From Paractinoplanes maris (GTDB taxonomy: Bacteria; Actinomycetota; Actinomycetes; Mycobacteriales; Micromonosporaceae), in assembly GCF_023544465.1 (NCBI RefSeq), contig NZ_JALPVL010000002.1, positions 310,001-374,000 of the forward strand: 64,000 nucleotides of DNA, in the 5' to 3' direction. Below the pieces are notes generated by a model, which was not told the origin of the DNA, ran no database searches, and saw nothing but the letters and a program-made list of their open reading frames with translations. Below are positions 10,378 through 18,726 of the stretch, piece by piece. How positions within the stretch are numbered: position 1 is the first letter of the stretch; every line of letters begins with the position of its first letter. The position numbers and the translations under genes were made by a program.

Positions 10378-11901
10378 ATGTCCCTGACCCATCCCGCCCG
10401 CTGGCGCAGCCCGGCCGGCTGGCCGCTGCGCACCCGGATCGTGGCGATCATCATCGTCCTGCTCACGGTCCTGGGACTCGCGGTCGGCGGTACGGCCTAC
10501 TTCTTCCTGCGCGACACCCTTTACACCCAGGTCGACGCCAAACTCCAGGCCAACGGCCGTCCGCCCGGCGGCCCGTTCGGCTCGTTCGACGCCGACCACC
10601 CGTTCCGGGGCGCCGAGCCCGGCTCGATCACGCTCTTCTACACGAGCGCGACCGACGTGGCCGGCGGCCAGGTCGTCACCTACACCAACGCCGACGGCAA
10701 CCCCGACACCCGCTATCAGGCGCTCGACGACGCCACCGAGGCGGAGCTGCTTCAGGTGCCGGCGGACGAGACCACGTCGACGATCAGCCTCGACGGTTAC
10801 GGCTCGTTCCGGGTCACCGCCGAGACGCTGGGCAACGGCATCGTCCGGGTGAACGCGCTGTCGCTCAAGAACACCAACTTCACCCTGCTGCGCGTCGCGC
10901 TGGTCACCGGGGGCGCGGTGCTGATCGCGCTGGGGATCGCCGGCTGGGCCGGGGCGCTCATCGTCCGCCGTACGCTGGCCCCGCTGGACCGCGTGGCCGC
11001 CACCGCGACCAGAGTCTCCGAGCTGCGGCTCGACCGCGGCGAGGTGCAGCTCGCGCAGCGGGTGCCCGAGCGCGACACCGACCCGCGCACCGAGGTCGGC
11101 CAGGTCGGCGCCGCGCTCAACCAGATGCTCGACCACGTCGGCAACGCGCTGGAGGCCCGGCACGCCAGCGAGATGCAGGTCCGCCAGTTCGTCGCCGACG
11201 CCAGCCACGAGCTGCGCACGCCGCTGGCCGCCATCCGCGGTTACGCCGAGCTCAGCCGCCGCAGCCGCGCCGCCGTCCCGGACGAGATCGCCCACGTGCT
11301 GGGCCGGGTCGAGTCCGAGGCGAAGCGGATGACCGGGCTGGTCGAGGACCTGTTGCTGCTCGCCCGCCTCGACTCCGGCCGCCCGCTCGCGCACGACCCG
11401 GTCGACCTCAGCATGCTGGTCGTCGACACGGTCAGCGACGCGCACGCGGCCGGCCCCCGCCACAACTGGCAGCTCGACCTGCCCGAGGAGCCGGTGATCG
11501 TGATCGGCGACGGCGCCCGGCTCCACCAGGTGCTGGCCAACCTGCTGGCCAACGCTCGGACCCACACGCCCGAGGGCACCGAGGTCACGGTCGGGGTCAG
11601 CTCGACCGGCGGCTCGGCCGTGCTCCAGGTCACCGACGCCGGGCCGGGCATCCCGGCCGACCTCCAGCCGCACATCTTCGAGCGGTTCGCCCGCGGCGAC
11701 AGCTCCCGCTCCCGGGCCGCCGGCAGCACCGGTCTGGGTCTGTCGATCGTGCACGCCGTGGTCACCGCACACGGTGGACAGGTCTCGATGGAGAGCCACC
11801 CTGGCCGTACGGTCTTCACCGTCCAGCTGCCACTCGGCCACCCCGCCTCCGCCGTCTCACCAGCTGAGCAGTTGGCGCAGATCGCACCGACCGCCGGCTG
11901 A
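10378..11901 (+). CDS. HAMP-type sensor histidine kinase
   Basis: A transmembrane sensor kinase of 507 aa, partner of the OmpR-type regulator just upstream. It has TM1 (IVAIIIVLLTVLGLAVGG), an extracytoplasmic sensing domain of about 120 aa, TM2 (VLIALGIAGWAGALIV), HAMP, HisKA with the phospho-His in FVADASHELRTPLAA, and HATPase with NLLANARTHTP, DAGPGIP and GSTGLGLSIVH. An upstream in-frame ATG at 10354 would overlap the regulator; ATG 10378 is preferred. The domain order is that of TrcS/PrrB-like actinobacterial kinases. The promoter and leader peptide for the DAHP synthase begin immediately after its stop. Confidence 0.93.
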   Translation: MSLTHPARWRSPAGWPLRTRIVAIIIVLLTVLGLAVGGTAYFFLRDTLYTQVDAKLQANGRPPGGPFGSFDADHPFRGAEPGSITLFYTSATDVAGGQVVTYTNADGNPDTRYQALDDATEAELLQVPADETTSTISLDGYGSFRVTAETLGNGIVRVNALSLKNTNFTLLRVALVTGGAVLIALGIAGWAGALIVRRTLAPLDRVAATATRVSELRLDRGEVQLAQRVPERDTDPRTEVGQVGAALNQMLDHVGNALEARHASEMQVRQFVADASHELRTPLAAIRGYAELSRRSRAAVPDEIAHVLGRVESEAKRMTGLVEDLLLLARLDSGRPLAHDPVDLSMLVVDTVSDAHAAGPRHNWQLDLPEEPVIVIGDGARLHQVLANLLANARTHTPEGTEVTVGVSSTGGSAVLQVTDAGPGIPADLQPHIFERFARGDSSRSRAAGSTGLGLSIVHAVVTAHGGQVSMESHPGRTVFTVQLPLGHPASAVSPAEQLAQIAPTAG

Positions 11902-11906
11902 GGCGC

Positions 11907-11912
11907 TATGCT
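11907..11912 (+). promoter_or_regulatory. -10 box (TATGCT) for the aromatic leader peptide
   Basis: TATGCT ends 7 nt before the ATG of the leader peptide at 11920, so transcription is predicted to start at or next to the A of the ATG and to give a leaderless message. No convincing -35 box was seen. Confidence 0.55.
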
Positions 11913-11919
11913 GGCCGAC

Positions 11920-11988
11920 ATGTCTCGTTGGTATTCGTGGTTTAGCGGGCCGGCTTTCGCCGGTGCCTCAGCCATGACCCAGCCATGA
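11920..11988 (+). CDS. Aromatic amino acid leader peptide upstream of DAHP synthase
   Basis: A 22-codon reading frame beginning MSRWYSWFS. It packs Trp, Tyr, Ser, Trp and Phe codons (TGG TAT TCG TGG TTT, 11929-11943) into five positions, so all three aromatic end products of the shikimate pathway are sampled. It ends with TGA at 11986-11988. Immediately after the aromatic codons come complementary segments and then an intrinsic terminator ahead of the DAHP synthase gene. This is the layout of a transcription attenuator in which ribosome stalling at scarce aromatic aminoacyl-tRNA lets transcription continue. Its small size and dense rare codons make chance unlikely; the function is inferred. 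Confidence 0.75.
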   Translation: MSRWYSWFSGPAFAGASAMTQP

Positions 11989-12048
11989 CCTGAGACACCA
12001 AGCCAGAGCCGGCCCGGGCAGCGACATGACGTCGCTGCCTTTTTGTTT
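11946..12048 (+). promoter_or_regulatory. Predicted transcription attenuator of the DAHP synthase gene
   Basis: Four segments can be drawn. Segment 1 (11947-11954) pairs with segment 2 (11959-11967) through a CCGGC/GCCGG stem with a 4-nt loop. The TGCC of segment 2 (11964-11967) can instead pair with GGCA at 12017-12020, the foot of segment 3. Segments 3 and 4 (12017-12025 and 12031-12039) form the terminator. Segment 1 begins 3 nt after the last aromatic codon, so a ribosome stalled there would cover it and free segment 2 to block the terminator. A longer 10-bp match, 11946-11955 with 12007-12016, also exists. The pairings were found by eye. Confidence 0.65.
12017..12048 (+). terminator. Intrinsic terminator in the DAHP synthase leader
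   Basis: A perfect 9-bp stem, GGCAGCGAC with GTCGCTGCC, closes a 5-nt loop (ATGAC) and is followed directly by TTTTTGTTT. This is a textbook rho-independent terminator, rare in such a G+C-rich genome. It sits between the leader peptide and the structural gene, where an attenuator requires it. Confidence 0.85.
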
Positions 12049-12092
12049 GCCGGCTCTCACCGTGGGCGCCGGCTGAGGAGTGGAGACCCACC

Positions 12093-13163
12093 GTGACTGC
12101 CCCCGAGGTTCAACGCGTTCGTGACCAGCGCATCGACAAGGTCGTGCCGCTGATGAGCCCCGCGCTGCTGCACCACGAGCTGCCGCTGACCGGCGAGTTG
12201 CACGACACCGTGCTGGAGGGCCGCCGCCAGGTCGAGGACGTGCTCAACGGCCGGGATCCGCGGCTGCTCGTCGTGGTCGGCCCATGCTCGGTGCACGACC
12301 CGGCCGCCGCCGGTGAATACGCCTCGCTGCTGTCGTCGGCGGCCCAGCGGTTCGCGGACGACCTGCTGGTCGTGATGCGCGTCTACTTCGAGAAGCCGCG
12401 CTCCACCGTCGGCTGGAAGGGCCTGATCAACGACCCGGCGCTGGACGGCACCGGCGACGTCGGCACCGGGCTGCGGATCGCCCGCCGGCTGCTGCTCGAG
12501 ATCGTCGGCCGCGGGCTGCCGACCGCCGTCGAGTTCCTCGACCCGATCACCCCGCAATACATCGCGGACACGGTGGCCTGGGGGGCGATCGGCGCCCGGA
12601 CGGTCGAGTCGCAGGTCCACCGGCAGCTCGCGTCCGGCCTGTCGATGCCGATCGGCATGAAGAACCGCCCCGACGGCAGCATCGCCACCGCGATCGAGGC
12701 CATCCAGGCGGCCGAGGTGCCGCACGTGTTCCCCGGCATCGACTACTCCGGCACCCCGGCGATCCTGCACACCACCGGCAACCCCGACACCCACCTGGTG
12801 CTGCGCGGTGGCGGCGGACAGCCCAACTACAGCGCCCAGGACGTGGCGGGTGCCCTCGAACTGCTGCGCGAGGCCTCACTGCCCGAGCGTCTGGTGATCG
12901 ACTGCTCGCACGGCAACAGCGGCAAGGACCACCTGCGCCAGCCCGTGGTCGCCGATGACGTGGCCGGTCAGATGGAGGCCGGTCAGCGCGGCATCAGCGG
13001 CGTCATGCTCGAGAGCTTCCTCGTGCCCGGACGGCAGAACCTGGGTGGTGAGCTCACGTACGGGCAGTCGGTGACCGACGCCTGCATGGGCTGGGACCCG
13101 ACCGTCGAGGTGCTGGAGCGGCTCGCGGCGGCCTCGGCCAAGCGGCGTGCCCTGCTCAGCTGA
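12093..13163 (+). CDS. aroG: 3-deoxy-7-phosphoheptulonate (DAHP) synthase, class I
   Basis: Condenses phosphoenolpyruvate and erythrose 4-phosphate to DAHP, the first committed step of the shikimate pathway. The 356-aa length and motifs VVGPCSVHDP, RVYFEKPR, EFLDPITPQYI, GMKNRPDGS, PGIDYSGTP and DCSHGNSGKD mark the class I alpha (AroF/G/H) family. Many actinomycetes rely on the unrelated class II enzyme, so this may be an additional or specialised isozyme. The GTG at 12093 is preceded by a GGAG-containing stretch. Expression is probably attenuated by the leader peptide and terminator just upstream. Which of the three E. coli names fits best cannot be decided. Confidence 0.93.
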   Translation: MTAPEVQRVRDQRIDKVVPLMSPALLHHELPLTGELHDTVLEGRRQVEDVLNGRDPRLLVVVGPCSVHDPAAAGEYASLLSSAAQRFADDLLVVMRVYFEKPRSTVGWKGLINDPALDGTGDVGTGLRIARRLLLEIVGRGLPTAVEFLDPITPQYIADTVAWGAIGARTVESQVHRQLASGLSMPIGMKNRPDGSIATAIEAIQAAEVPHVFPGIDYSGTPAILHTTGNPDTHLVLRGGGGQPNYSAQDVAGALELLREASLPERLVIDCSHGNSGKDHLRQPVVADDVAGQMEAGQRGISGVMLESFLVPGRQNLGGELTYGQSVTDACMGWDPTVEVLERLAAASAKRRALLS

Positions 13164-13180
13164 GCTACATCCCTTTGAAC

Positions 13181-13202
13181 GCCCCGGATTCACAGCCGGG
13201 GC
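13181..13202 (+). terminator. Possible terminator after DAHP synthase gene
   Basis: GCCCCGG and CCGGGGC form a perfect 7-bp stem with an 8-nt loop, 17 bases after the stop codon. There is no T-run, so this is a weak or factor-assisted terminator at best. Confidence 0.4.
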
Positions 13203-13282
13203 ACAGGGTCGGCATAACGGCGGGACAGGGCCGGCGTCGAATCTTGTCGAGGTAAAGGTCCGCTTTTCTGTGGAGAGCCTCG

Positions 13283-15406
13283 ATGACGACGACGTTGCCC
13301 GTCCCGCCGCCGGTCGCGCCCGACCGGCCGGCGCCACCGCCGGCCCGGCGCACGGCCGACCCCGTCTGGGTACGCCCGGCACTGCTGGCCCTGCTGCTGG
13401 CCACCGCCGTGCTCTACCTCTGGGGCCTGAGCCGGAACGGCTGGGCCAACTCCTTCTACTCGGCCGCCGTGCAGGCCGGCTCGGCGAGCTGGAAGGCGTT
13501 CTTCTTCGGCTCGTCCGACGCGGCCAACTCGATCACGGTCGACAAGACGCCCGCCGCGTTGTGGGTGATGGCGCTGTCGGCCCGGGTCTTCGGGGTCAAC
13601 GCCTGGAGCATCCTGGTGCCGCAGGCGCTGATGGGCGTGGCCAGTGTCGGCCTGCTCTTCGCGACGGTGCGCCGCTGGTACGGCCCGGCGGCCGGCCTGA
13701 TCGCGGGCGCGGTGCTCGCAACGACCCCGATCGCCGTGCTGATGTTCCGTTTCAACAACCCGGACGCCCTGCTGGTGCTGCTCATGGTGGCCGCGGCCTA
13801 CGCCACCGTCCGGGCCATCGAGAACGGCTCGACCAAGTGGATCATGCTGGCCGGGGTCTTCGTCGGCTTCGGCTTCCTGGCCAAAATGCTGCAGGCGCTG
13901 CTCGTGGTGCCGGCCTTCGCCCTGGCCTACCTGGTCGCCGGGCCGCCCAAGCTGGGCAAGCGCATCGGGCAGCTGCTGCTCTCCGGGGTGGCGCTGGTCG
14001 TCTCGGCCGGCTGGTACATCGCGATCGTCGAACTGGTGCCGGCCTCGATGCGGCCCTACATCGGCGGCTCGCAGAACAACAGCATCCTCGAGCTCACCCT
14101 CGGCTACAACGGGCTCGGCCGGCTCAACGGTGACGAGACCGGCAGCGTCGGCGGCGGTGGCGGCGCGGGCGGCGGCATGTGGGGGTCGACCGGGCTGCTG
14201 CGCATGGTCGAAAGCGCGCAGGGCGGACAGATCTCGTGGCTGCTGCCGGCGGCGCTGATCCTGCTGGTCGTGGGGCTGGTGGTGACGGCCCGCCGGGCGC
14301 GTACCGACCGGCAGCGGGCCGGGCTGCTCGTCTGGGGCGGCTGGCTGCTGATCACCGGGCTGGTGTTCAGCTTCATGCAGGGCATCTTCCACGCTTACTA
14401 CACGGTCGCGCTGGCCCCGGCGATCGGCGCGGTGGCCGGCATGGGAGTGGCGCTGCTCTGGCGGCGCGGGCTCCTCGGCGCGGTCACGCTGGCGGCGACC
14501 GTGGCGGTCACGGCCTGGTGGTCCTATCACCTGCTGGCGCGGAGCGCGGACTTCCTGCCCTGGCTGCGGTGGGTGGTGCTGATCGGCGGGCTGGTGGGGG
14601 CGGTGGCGCTGCTCGGCGCCCTTCGCCTGCCGGCTCGGGTCGCCGCGCTGGCGGCGGGGGTTTCGCTGGCCGCGGTGCTTGCGGGTCCCAGCGCGTACGC
14701 CGTGCAGACCGCGGCCGAGGTCCACACGGGGTCCATTCCGTCGGCCGGGCCCGCTGTGGCCGGCGGCTTCGGCGGCGGGCCGGGGCGTGGTGGTTTCGGC
14801 GGCAACCGTGGTGGCTTCCCGGGTGGGGGCTTTCCCGGTGGTGGCCAGGGCGGCTTGCCTGGCGGTGGTTTCCCGGGTGGGACCAACCAGAACGGCGGCA
14901 CTGGGCAGAACGGCACCGCCCAGGGCGGCAACGCTCAGGGCGGCACCGCTCAGGGCGGCACCGCTCAGGGCGGACGCTTCGGCGGACGTGGCACCGGCGG
15001 CGGTATGCGCGGTGGCGGTGGCGGTCTGCTCGACGCGGCGACGGTCAGCGACGAGATGAAGGCCCTGCTCGAAGCCGACGCCGACCAATACACCTGGGCG
15101 GCGGCCGCGGTGGGATCGCAGAGTGCGTCCGGCTACCAGCTGGCGACCGGCGACCCGGTGATGGCAGTGGGCGGCTTCAACGGCAGCGACCCCTCGCCCA
15201 CCCTCGCCCAGTTCCAGCAGTACGTGGCCCACGGTCAGATCCACTACTTCATCGCCGGCGGCGGCTTCGGCGGCGGACGCAGCATGGGCGGCAGCAGCGC
15301 CAGCTCGGAGATCGCGACCTGGGTCTCGGAGAACTTCACGGCCCGGACCGTCGGCACCACCACGGTCTACGACCTGACCCAGCCCACCTCATCGACAACC
15401 GCCTGA
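13283..15406 (+). CDS. GT39-family membrane glycosyltransferase (ArnT/PMT-like)
   Basis: A 707-aa integral membrane protein. The N-terminal two thirds contains about ten transmembrane helices and the GT39 hallmarks: early acidic/aromatic loop GWANSFYSAAV, DKTPAALW and RFNNPDALL. Members transfer a sugar from a polyprenyl-phosphate donor to lipids or proteins outside the membrane. From about residue 490 a very Gly-rich linker appears, with GTAQG five-residue repeats around 14917-14975, before a small globular C-terminal domain. SD-like GGAGAG precedes the ATG at 13283. The GT2-GtrA gene downstream could supply the polyprenyl-linked sugar, but a terminator hairpin lies between them. Confidence 0.9.
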   Translation: MTTTLPVPPPVAPDRPAPPPARRTADPVWVRPALLALLLATAVLYLWGLSRNGWANSFYSAAVQAGSASWKAFFFGSSDAANSITVDKTPAALWVMALSARVFGVNAWSILVPQALMGVASVGLLFATVRRWYGPAAGLIAGAVLATTPIAVLMFRFNNPDALLVLLMVAAAYATVRAIENGSTKWIMLAGVFVGFGFLAKMLQALLVVPAFALAYLVAGPPKLGKRIGQLLLSGVALVVSAGWYIAIVELVPASMRPYIGGSQNNSILELTLGYNGLGRLNGDETGSVGGGGGAGGGMWGSTGLLRMVESAQGGQISWLLPAALILLVVGLVVTARRARTDRQRAGLLVWGGWLLITGLVFSFMQGIFHAYYTVALAPAIGAVAGMGVALLWRRGLLGAVTLAATVAVTAWWSYHLLARSADFLPWLRWVVLIGGLVGAVALLGALRLPARVAALAAGVSLAAVLAGPSAYAVQTAAEVHTGSIPSAGPAVAGGFGGGPGRGGFGGNRGGFPGGGFPGGGQGGLPGGGFPGGTNQNGGTGQNGTAQGGNAQGGTAQGGTAQGGRFGGRGTGGGMRGGGGGLLDAATVSDEMKALLEADADQYTWAAAAVGSQSASGYQLATGDPVMAVGGFNGSDPSPTLAQFQQYVAHGQIHYFIAGGGFGGGRSMGGSSASSEIATWVSENFTARTVGTTTVYDLTQPTSSTTA

Positions 15407-15422
15407 CAGCCTTTTCCTCCCC

Positions 15423-15457
15423 ACATCGGCCGGCTCCCACCAGGAGCCGGCCGATGT
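15423..15457 (+). terminator. Long perfect hairpin after GT39 gene
   Basis: A 15-bp perfect inverted repeat starting ACATCGGCCGG and ending CCGGCCGATGT encloses a 5-nt loop (CACCA), 17 bases past the stop codon. It is followed by CTTGCTG rather than a T-run. Such hairpins are usual actinomycete terminators and it may work in both directions. Confidence 0.75.
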
Positions 15458-15483
15458 CTTGCTGCCCTAATCCATTCACCGCA

Positions 15484-15655
15484 GACAGCAGCTTCGCCCC
15501 TTCCCCGCCGGCGGCTCACCTCTCAGCCCGCACGGCACACCCGGGTCGCCACGCCAATCCGTACGATTCGCAGCTTCGCCCTTCCTCGCCCGCCGCTCAT
15601 TCCGCGCGGCGCACCCGGTCGCGATGCCGACCCGTACGGTTCACAGCGACGCCAC
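15484..15655 (+). repeat. Imperfect two-copy tandem repeat in intergenic region
   Basis: Two diverged copies of about 85 bp, each starting GCAGCTTCGCCC and ending near CCGTACG(A/G)TTC, fill most of the gap between the GT39 terminator and the GT2 gene. No reading frame there looks coding. The region may also carry the promoter for the GT2 gene, but none was clear. Confidence 0.5.
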
Positions 15656-15701
15656 AGGATGAGCACAAATCACCCTCAGCACCCGCGATCACCGTTGTGG
15701 C

Positions 15702-16940
15702 ATGAGCCTTTCGACGCAGCCGGCGAACGCGGCGGCCCCGACCCGAACCGACTCCCCGGTGCTCGACGTGGTCGTTCCGGTCTACAACGAAGAGATCGAC
15801 CTCGAGCCCTGCGTGCGGCGGCTTCACGCGTACCTGAGCGCCTCGTTCCCCTACCGCTTCCGCATCACCATCGCCGACAACGCGAGCACCGACTCCACGC
15901 CCGCCGTGGCCGGTCGGCTCGCCTACGAGCTGCCCGAGGTGGCTTCGGTGCGGCTGGCCGAGAAGGGCCGGGGGCGCGCGTTGAAGTACGTGTGGACGCA
16001 ATCCGACGCGCCGGTGCTGGCCTACATGGACGTCGACCTTTCGACCGACCTGGGCGCCCTGCTGCCGCTGGTCGCGCCCTTGATCAGCGGGCACTCGGAC
16101 CTGGCGATCGGCTCCCGCCTGGCCCGCGGCTCCCGGGTGGTGCGAGGCGCGAAGCGGGAGTTCATCTCCCGCAGCTACAACCTGATCCTGCGCAGCACCC
16201 TCTTGGCCCGGTTCTCCGACGCCCAGTGCGGCTTCAAGGCCATCAGGTCGGACGTGGCCGCCCGCCTGCTGCCGATGGTCGAGGACACGGGTTGGTTCTT
16301 CGACACCGAGATGCTGGTGCTGGCCGAACGAGCCGGCCTGCGCATCCACGAAGTACCGGTCGACTGGGTGGACGACCCCGACAGCCGGGTCGACATCGTG
16401 TCCACCGCCGTAGCCGACCTCAAGGGCATCGTCCGCCTGCTGCGCGCCTTCGGCTCGGGCCGGCTCCCCCTGGCCACGCTTCGCGATCAACTCGGCCGCG
16501 ACCCGCTCCCGGTGGCCGGCGTACCCGCGGGCCTGACCGGCCAGCTGATCCGCTTCGCCGCCGTGGGGGTGGCCAGCACGCTGGCCTACCTGGCCCTGTA
16601 TGCCCTGCTCCGCCAGGGAATGGGTCCACAGTGGGCCAACTTTGTGGCCCTCCTGCTCACCGCGGTCGCCAACACCGCCGCCAACCGCCGCTTGACGTTC
16701 GGCGTACGAGGCAACGACAGCGTCTGGCGTCACCAGACCCAAGGCCTGATCGTCTTCGGCATCGGGTTGGCCCTGACCAGCGGAGCCCTGGCCGTTCTGA
16801 GCGCCCTGCATTCCGCCCCACCCAAGCCGGTGGAACTGGCCGTCCTGATAGCCGCCAACCTCCTGGCCACCGCAGTCCGTTTCCTGCTCCTGCGCATCTG
16901 GGTCTTCCGGTCCCGTCCCCCAGCGGAAGCCACCGCCTGA
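15702..16940 (+). CDS. GT2 polyprenyl-phosphate glycosyltransferase fused to GtrA-like domain
   Basis: A 412-aa protein. The N-terminal GT2 domain (about residues 20-250) has VVPVYNEE, the DNASTDST nucleotide-binding region and the DVDLSTD metal-binding motif, followed by QCGFKA and WFFDTE, as in DPM1/ArnC-type enzymes that charge polyprenyl phosphate with a sugar. The C-terminal part (about 270-400) has four transmembrane helices of the GtrA family (LIRFAAVGVASTLAYL, NRRLTFG). GtrA proteins are thought to flip or support polyprenyl-linked sugars. It thus probably makes and flips the donor that the GT39 enzyme upstream would use. ATG 15702 starts just before the conserved region. Confidence 0.9.
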   Translation: MSLSTQPANAAAPTRTDSPVLDVVVPVYNEEIDLEPCVRRLHAYLSASFPYRFRITIADNASTDSTPAVAGRLAYELPEVASVRLAEKGRGRALKYVWTQSDAPVLAYMDVDLSTDLGALLPLVAPLISGHSDLAIGSRLARGSRVVRGAKREFISRSYNLILRSTLLARFSDAQCGFKAIRSDVAARLLPMVEDTGWFFDTEMLVLAERAGLRIHEVPVDWVDDPDSRVDIVSTAVADLKGIVRLLRAFGSGRLPLATLRDQLGRDPLPVAGVPAGLTGQLIRFAAVGVASTLAYLALYALLRQGMGPQWANFVALLLTAVANTAANRRLTFGVRGNDSVWRHQTQGLIVFGIGLALTSGALAVLSALHSAPPKPVELAVLIAANLLATAVRFLLLRIWVFRSRPPAEATA

Positions 16941-17408
16941 CTCAGCCGTCATCGCCCTGCCCAGACCACATGCCGGCCCAACCAAGCTCCGAGGAGGTGG
17001 CAGCCAGCCCGTTCCGCAGGTCCGGGTCAGCGAGTTCCCGGCGAACGCGGGCCGGCGTCAGCTCACCGACCGCCCGCAGATGCGTTCATGAACGAGCCGT
17101 GACCAGGGCACGGTCGGCCGAACCCGGCCTCCGCAGCCGCGTGCCGTACGGCTCGCGTACACCGACGGCAACACGCGGGCGGCCCGTTCGTCGCGTACTC
17201 GTCGGCAACCACGCCCAGGCGTTCGCCCTGCCCGCCGCCGAGTGGGACACCACCCTCGTCAGCAACCACGCCCAAGCGGTGGCCTTGTCCGCCGCCGAGC
17301 CGAGCACCACCGCCGTCAGCAACCACGCCGAGTGCGGCACGCCGCCACGGCTTTCACGACCGGCGACGCTCCGGGCGAGGCCGAAGATGGTGAGTGCCCG
17401 AAACGGGG
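16941..17408. other. 468-bp gap without a convincing gene
   Basis: No frame on either strand has credible coding character. The gap contains about two and a half copies of a 57-bp repeat (17201-17345). An open minus frame crosses it only because the repeat length is a multiple of three. The rest is unremarkable G+C-rich sequence. Confidence 0.6.
17201..17345 (+). repeat. 57-bp tandem repeat, about 2.5 copies
   Basis: Copies begin at 17201, 17258 and 17315, each with GTC(A/G)GCAACCACGCC, and share the internal GCCGCCGAG and CACCACC blocks. The first two are full length and diverged by about a quarter; the third is cut short. The repeat lies in a stretch with no supported gene. Confidence 0.7.
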
Positions 17409-17720
17409 CTATTGCTCCGGCGGCAGTTGGTCCGGAGTTATCCGCTGGGGGCGGCCCGGCGGCCGGCGAAGCACAGCGGCGGCGATGACCACCGTGGCGA
17501 AGAAGGCGGCTGCCGCCGCGGCGACCCACCAACCGAGGACGCCGAGGATCAGGGCGGCGATCCAGATGGTGACGGCAGTCAGGAGTAATGACCAGGACGG
17601 GCGTTTGGGACGGGGTGGTTCCAACCGGCCGCTGGTCATGCGGGCGCAGAACTCAGGATCATCACGACGAAGCTGACGCTCGAGCTGTGCCAAGCGCCGG
17701 TTGTCTTCCCTGCTCAACAT
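17409..17720 (-). CDS. DUF3040-type small membrane protein
   Basis: A 103-aa protein of the actinobacterial DUF3040 type. The N-terminal motif is MLSREDNRRLAQLERQL followed by an acidic DDPEF, then a basic linker and two transmembrane helices (LLLTAVTIWIAALILGVLG and a second Ala-rich one) before a short cytoplasmic tail. The ATG at 17720 is preceded by GGAGGTG at good spacing, so upstream codons are not used. Members are common in Streptomyces and Micromonospora relatives; no biochemical role is established. It is isolated between two repeat-bearing gaps. Confidence 0.85.
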   Translation of the reverse strand: MLSREDNRRLAQLERQLRRDDPEFCARMTSGRLEPPRPKRPSWSLLLTAVTIWIAALILGVLGWWVAAAAAAFFATVVIAAAVLRRPPGRPQRITPDQLPPEQ

Positions 17721-18726
17721 GTCGCCACCTCCGGTCGGCCCGCGCCCTTGCTCGCATCGGACGGCACGCACTCCGATCAATGCCATTGTTACTCACACGT
17801 TGCCTTCCGGATACCACCAGAATTCCGCGCCGCTCACCCACCGGGACAAAACCCTCAAGACGACCCTTCGTGACCGGCCTCCATCCCATGCCGTGGACCG
17901 CTCACACGACCCCGGTGTCGCTCAGCAGATGACAGCGTCATGCCACTTCGTCCGACCCACGAGCAGCCCACACCCGCCGTCCGGAGAGTGGTCAGTTCCT
18001 CCACAGTCCCGAGTCAGGACCGCCGCCACACATAGCGCGCGACCTCCGCCTGATACGTGTCCACGACGCAATGGAGGCCGGCGCTGTGTCGAAAGCGTGC
18101 CTCCTCATGGCTTCACCGAACGTCAGCGCGTGCACGAGTGGGACTGCACTGATGGGACGAACCAGAAGCGGCAGTTCGTTGACGGCACGTGCGTACCAGA
18201 TAACGCGCTCGCCCGCGGCCTGGTCGTCACCGCACCAGGAAGGCCAGCGGGCCACCTCGGCCAGCACTCTCTGCCCGACCGCGCAAGATTCTTGGGCCAT
18301 CCGGCGGGCACGGCAGACGACACAGCGCGCCATCCGGCGGGCACGGCAGGCGACACAGCGCGCCATCCGGCGGGCACGGCAGGCGACACAGCGCGCCATC
18401 CGGCGGGCACGGCAGACGACACAGCGCGCCATCCGGCGGGCACGGCAGACGACAGAAAGCGGACGGCGGGCCCTCCAGCGCGGATGGGGTCCATCCAGCA
18501 CGGCCGGTAGCCAATCCAGCGCCGCCACCACGCTGACCGCAAACGACCCGGTGCGTACGGCGGGCCGTCGAGCGCGGATGGCGAGCCAATCGCGCAACTG
18601 GCGACGGTGGACGGTGAACGACCCGGCGCATACCTCGAGCGACCCGGCGCGGACAGGCCGCACCCGGTCGCGGTCACCGGGTCGAGCGTTGAGCTCGGAG
18701 AGCCGCGACCGGGGTGGGTTGGCGCG
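17721..18726. other. 1-kb gap holding repeats and no supported gene
   Basis: Long open frames exist on both strands here, but they consist of Arg- and Cys-rich translations of a 33-bp tandem repeat (18296-18460) and of degenerate GACCCGG(T/C)GCG(T/C)A blocks around 18545-18660. None has an SD site, a recognisable domain or normal amino-acid composition. I see no promoter or RNA gene in it. It may be decayed sequence or a repeat-expansion site. Confidence 0.6.
18296..18460 (+). repeat. 33-bp tandem repeat, five copies
   Basis: Five near-identical copies begin at 18296, 18329, 18362, 18395 and 18428. Each starts GCCATCCGGCGGGCACGGCA, followed by a GACGACACAGC or GGCGACACAGC block. The only difference among the first four is A versus G in that block. 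The period is a multiple of three, which keeps frames open on both strands and creates false ORFs. Confidence 0.9.

Noticed and set aside
17086..17532. Minus-strand frame with repeated AWAWLLT blocks
   Set aside because: It exists because the 57-bp repeat keeps the frame open. It overlaps the real DUF3040 gene and has no start signal.
17992..18663. Long minus-strand frame rich in Cys and Arg, and a plus-strand frame 18071-19207
   Set aside because: Both are translations of the 33-bp tandem repeat, with abnormal composition, no SD site and no recognisable domain.
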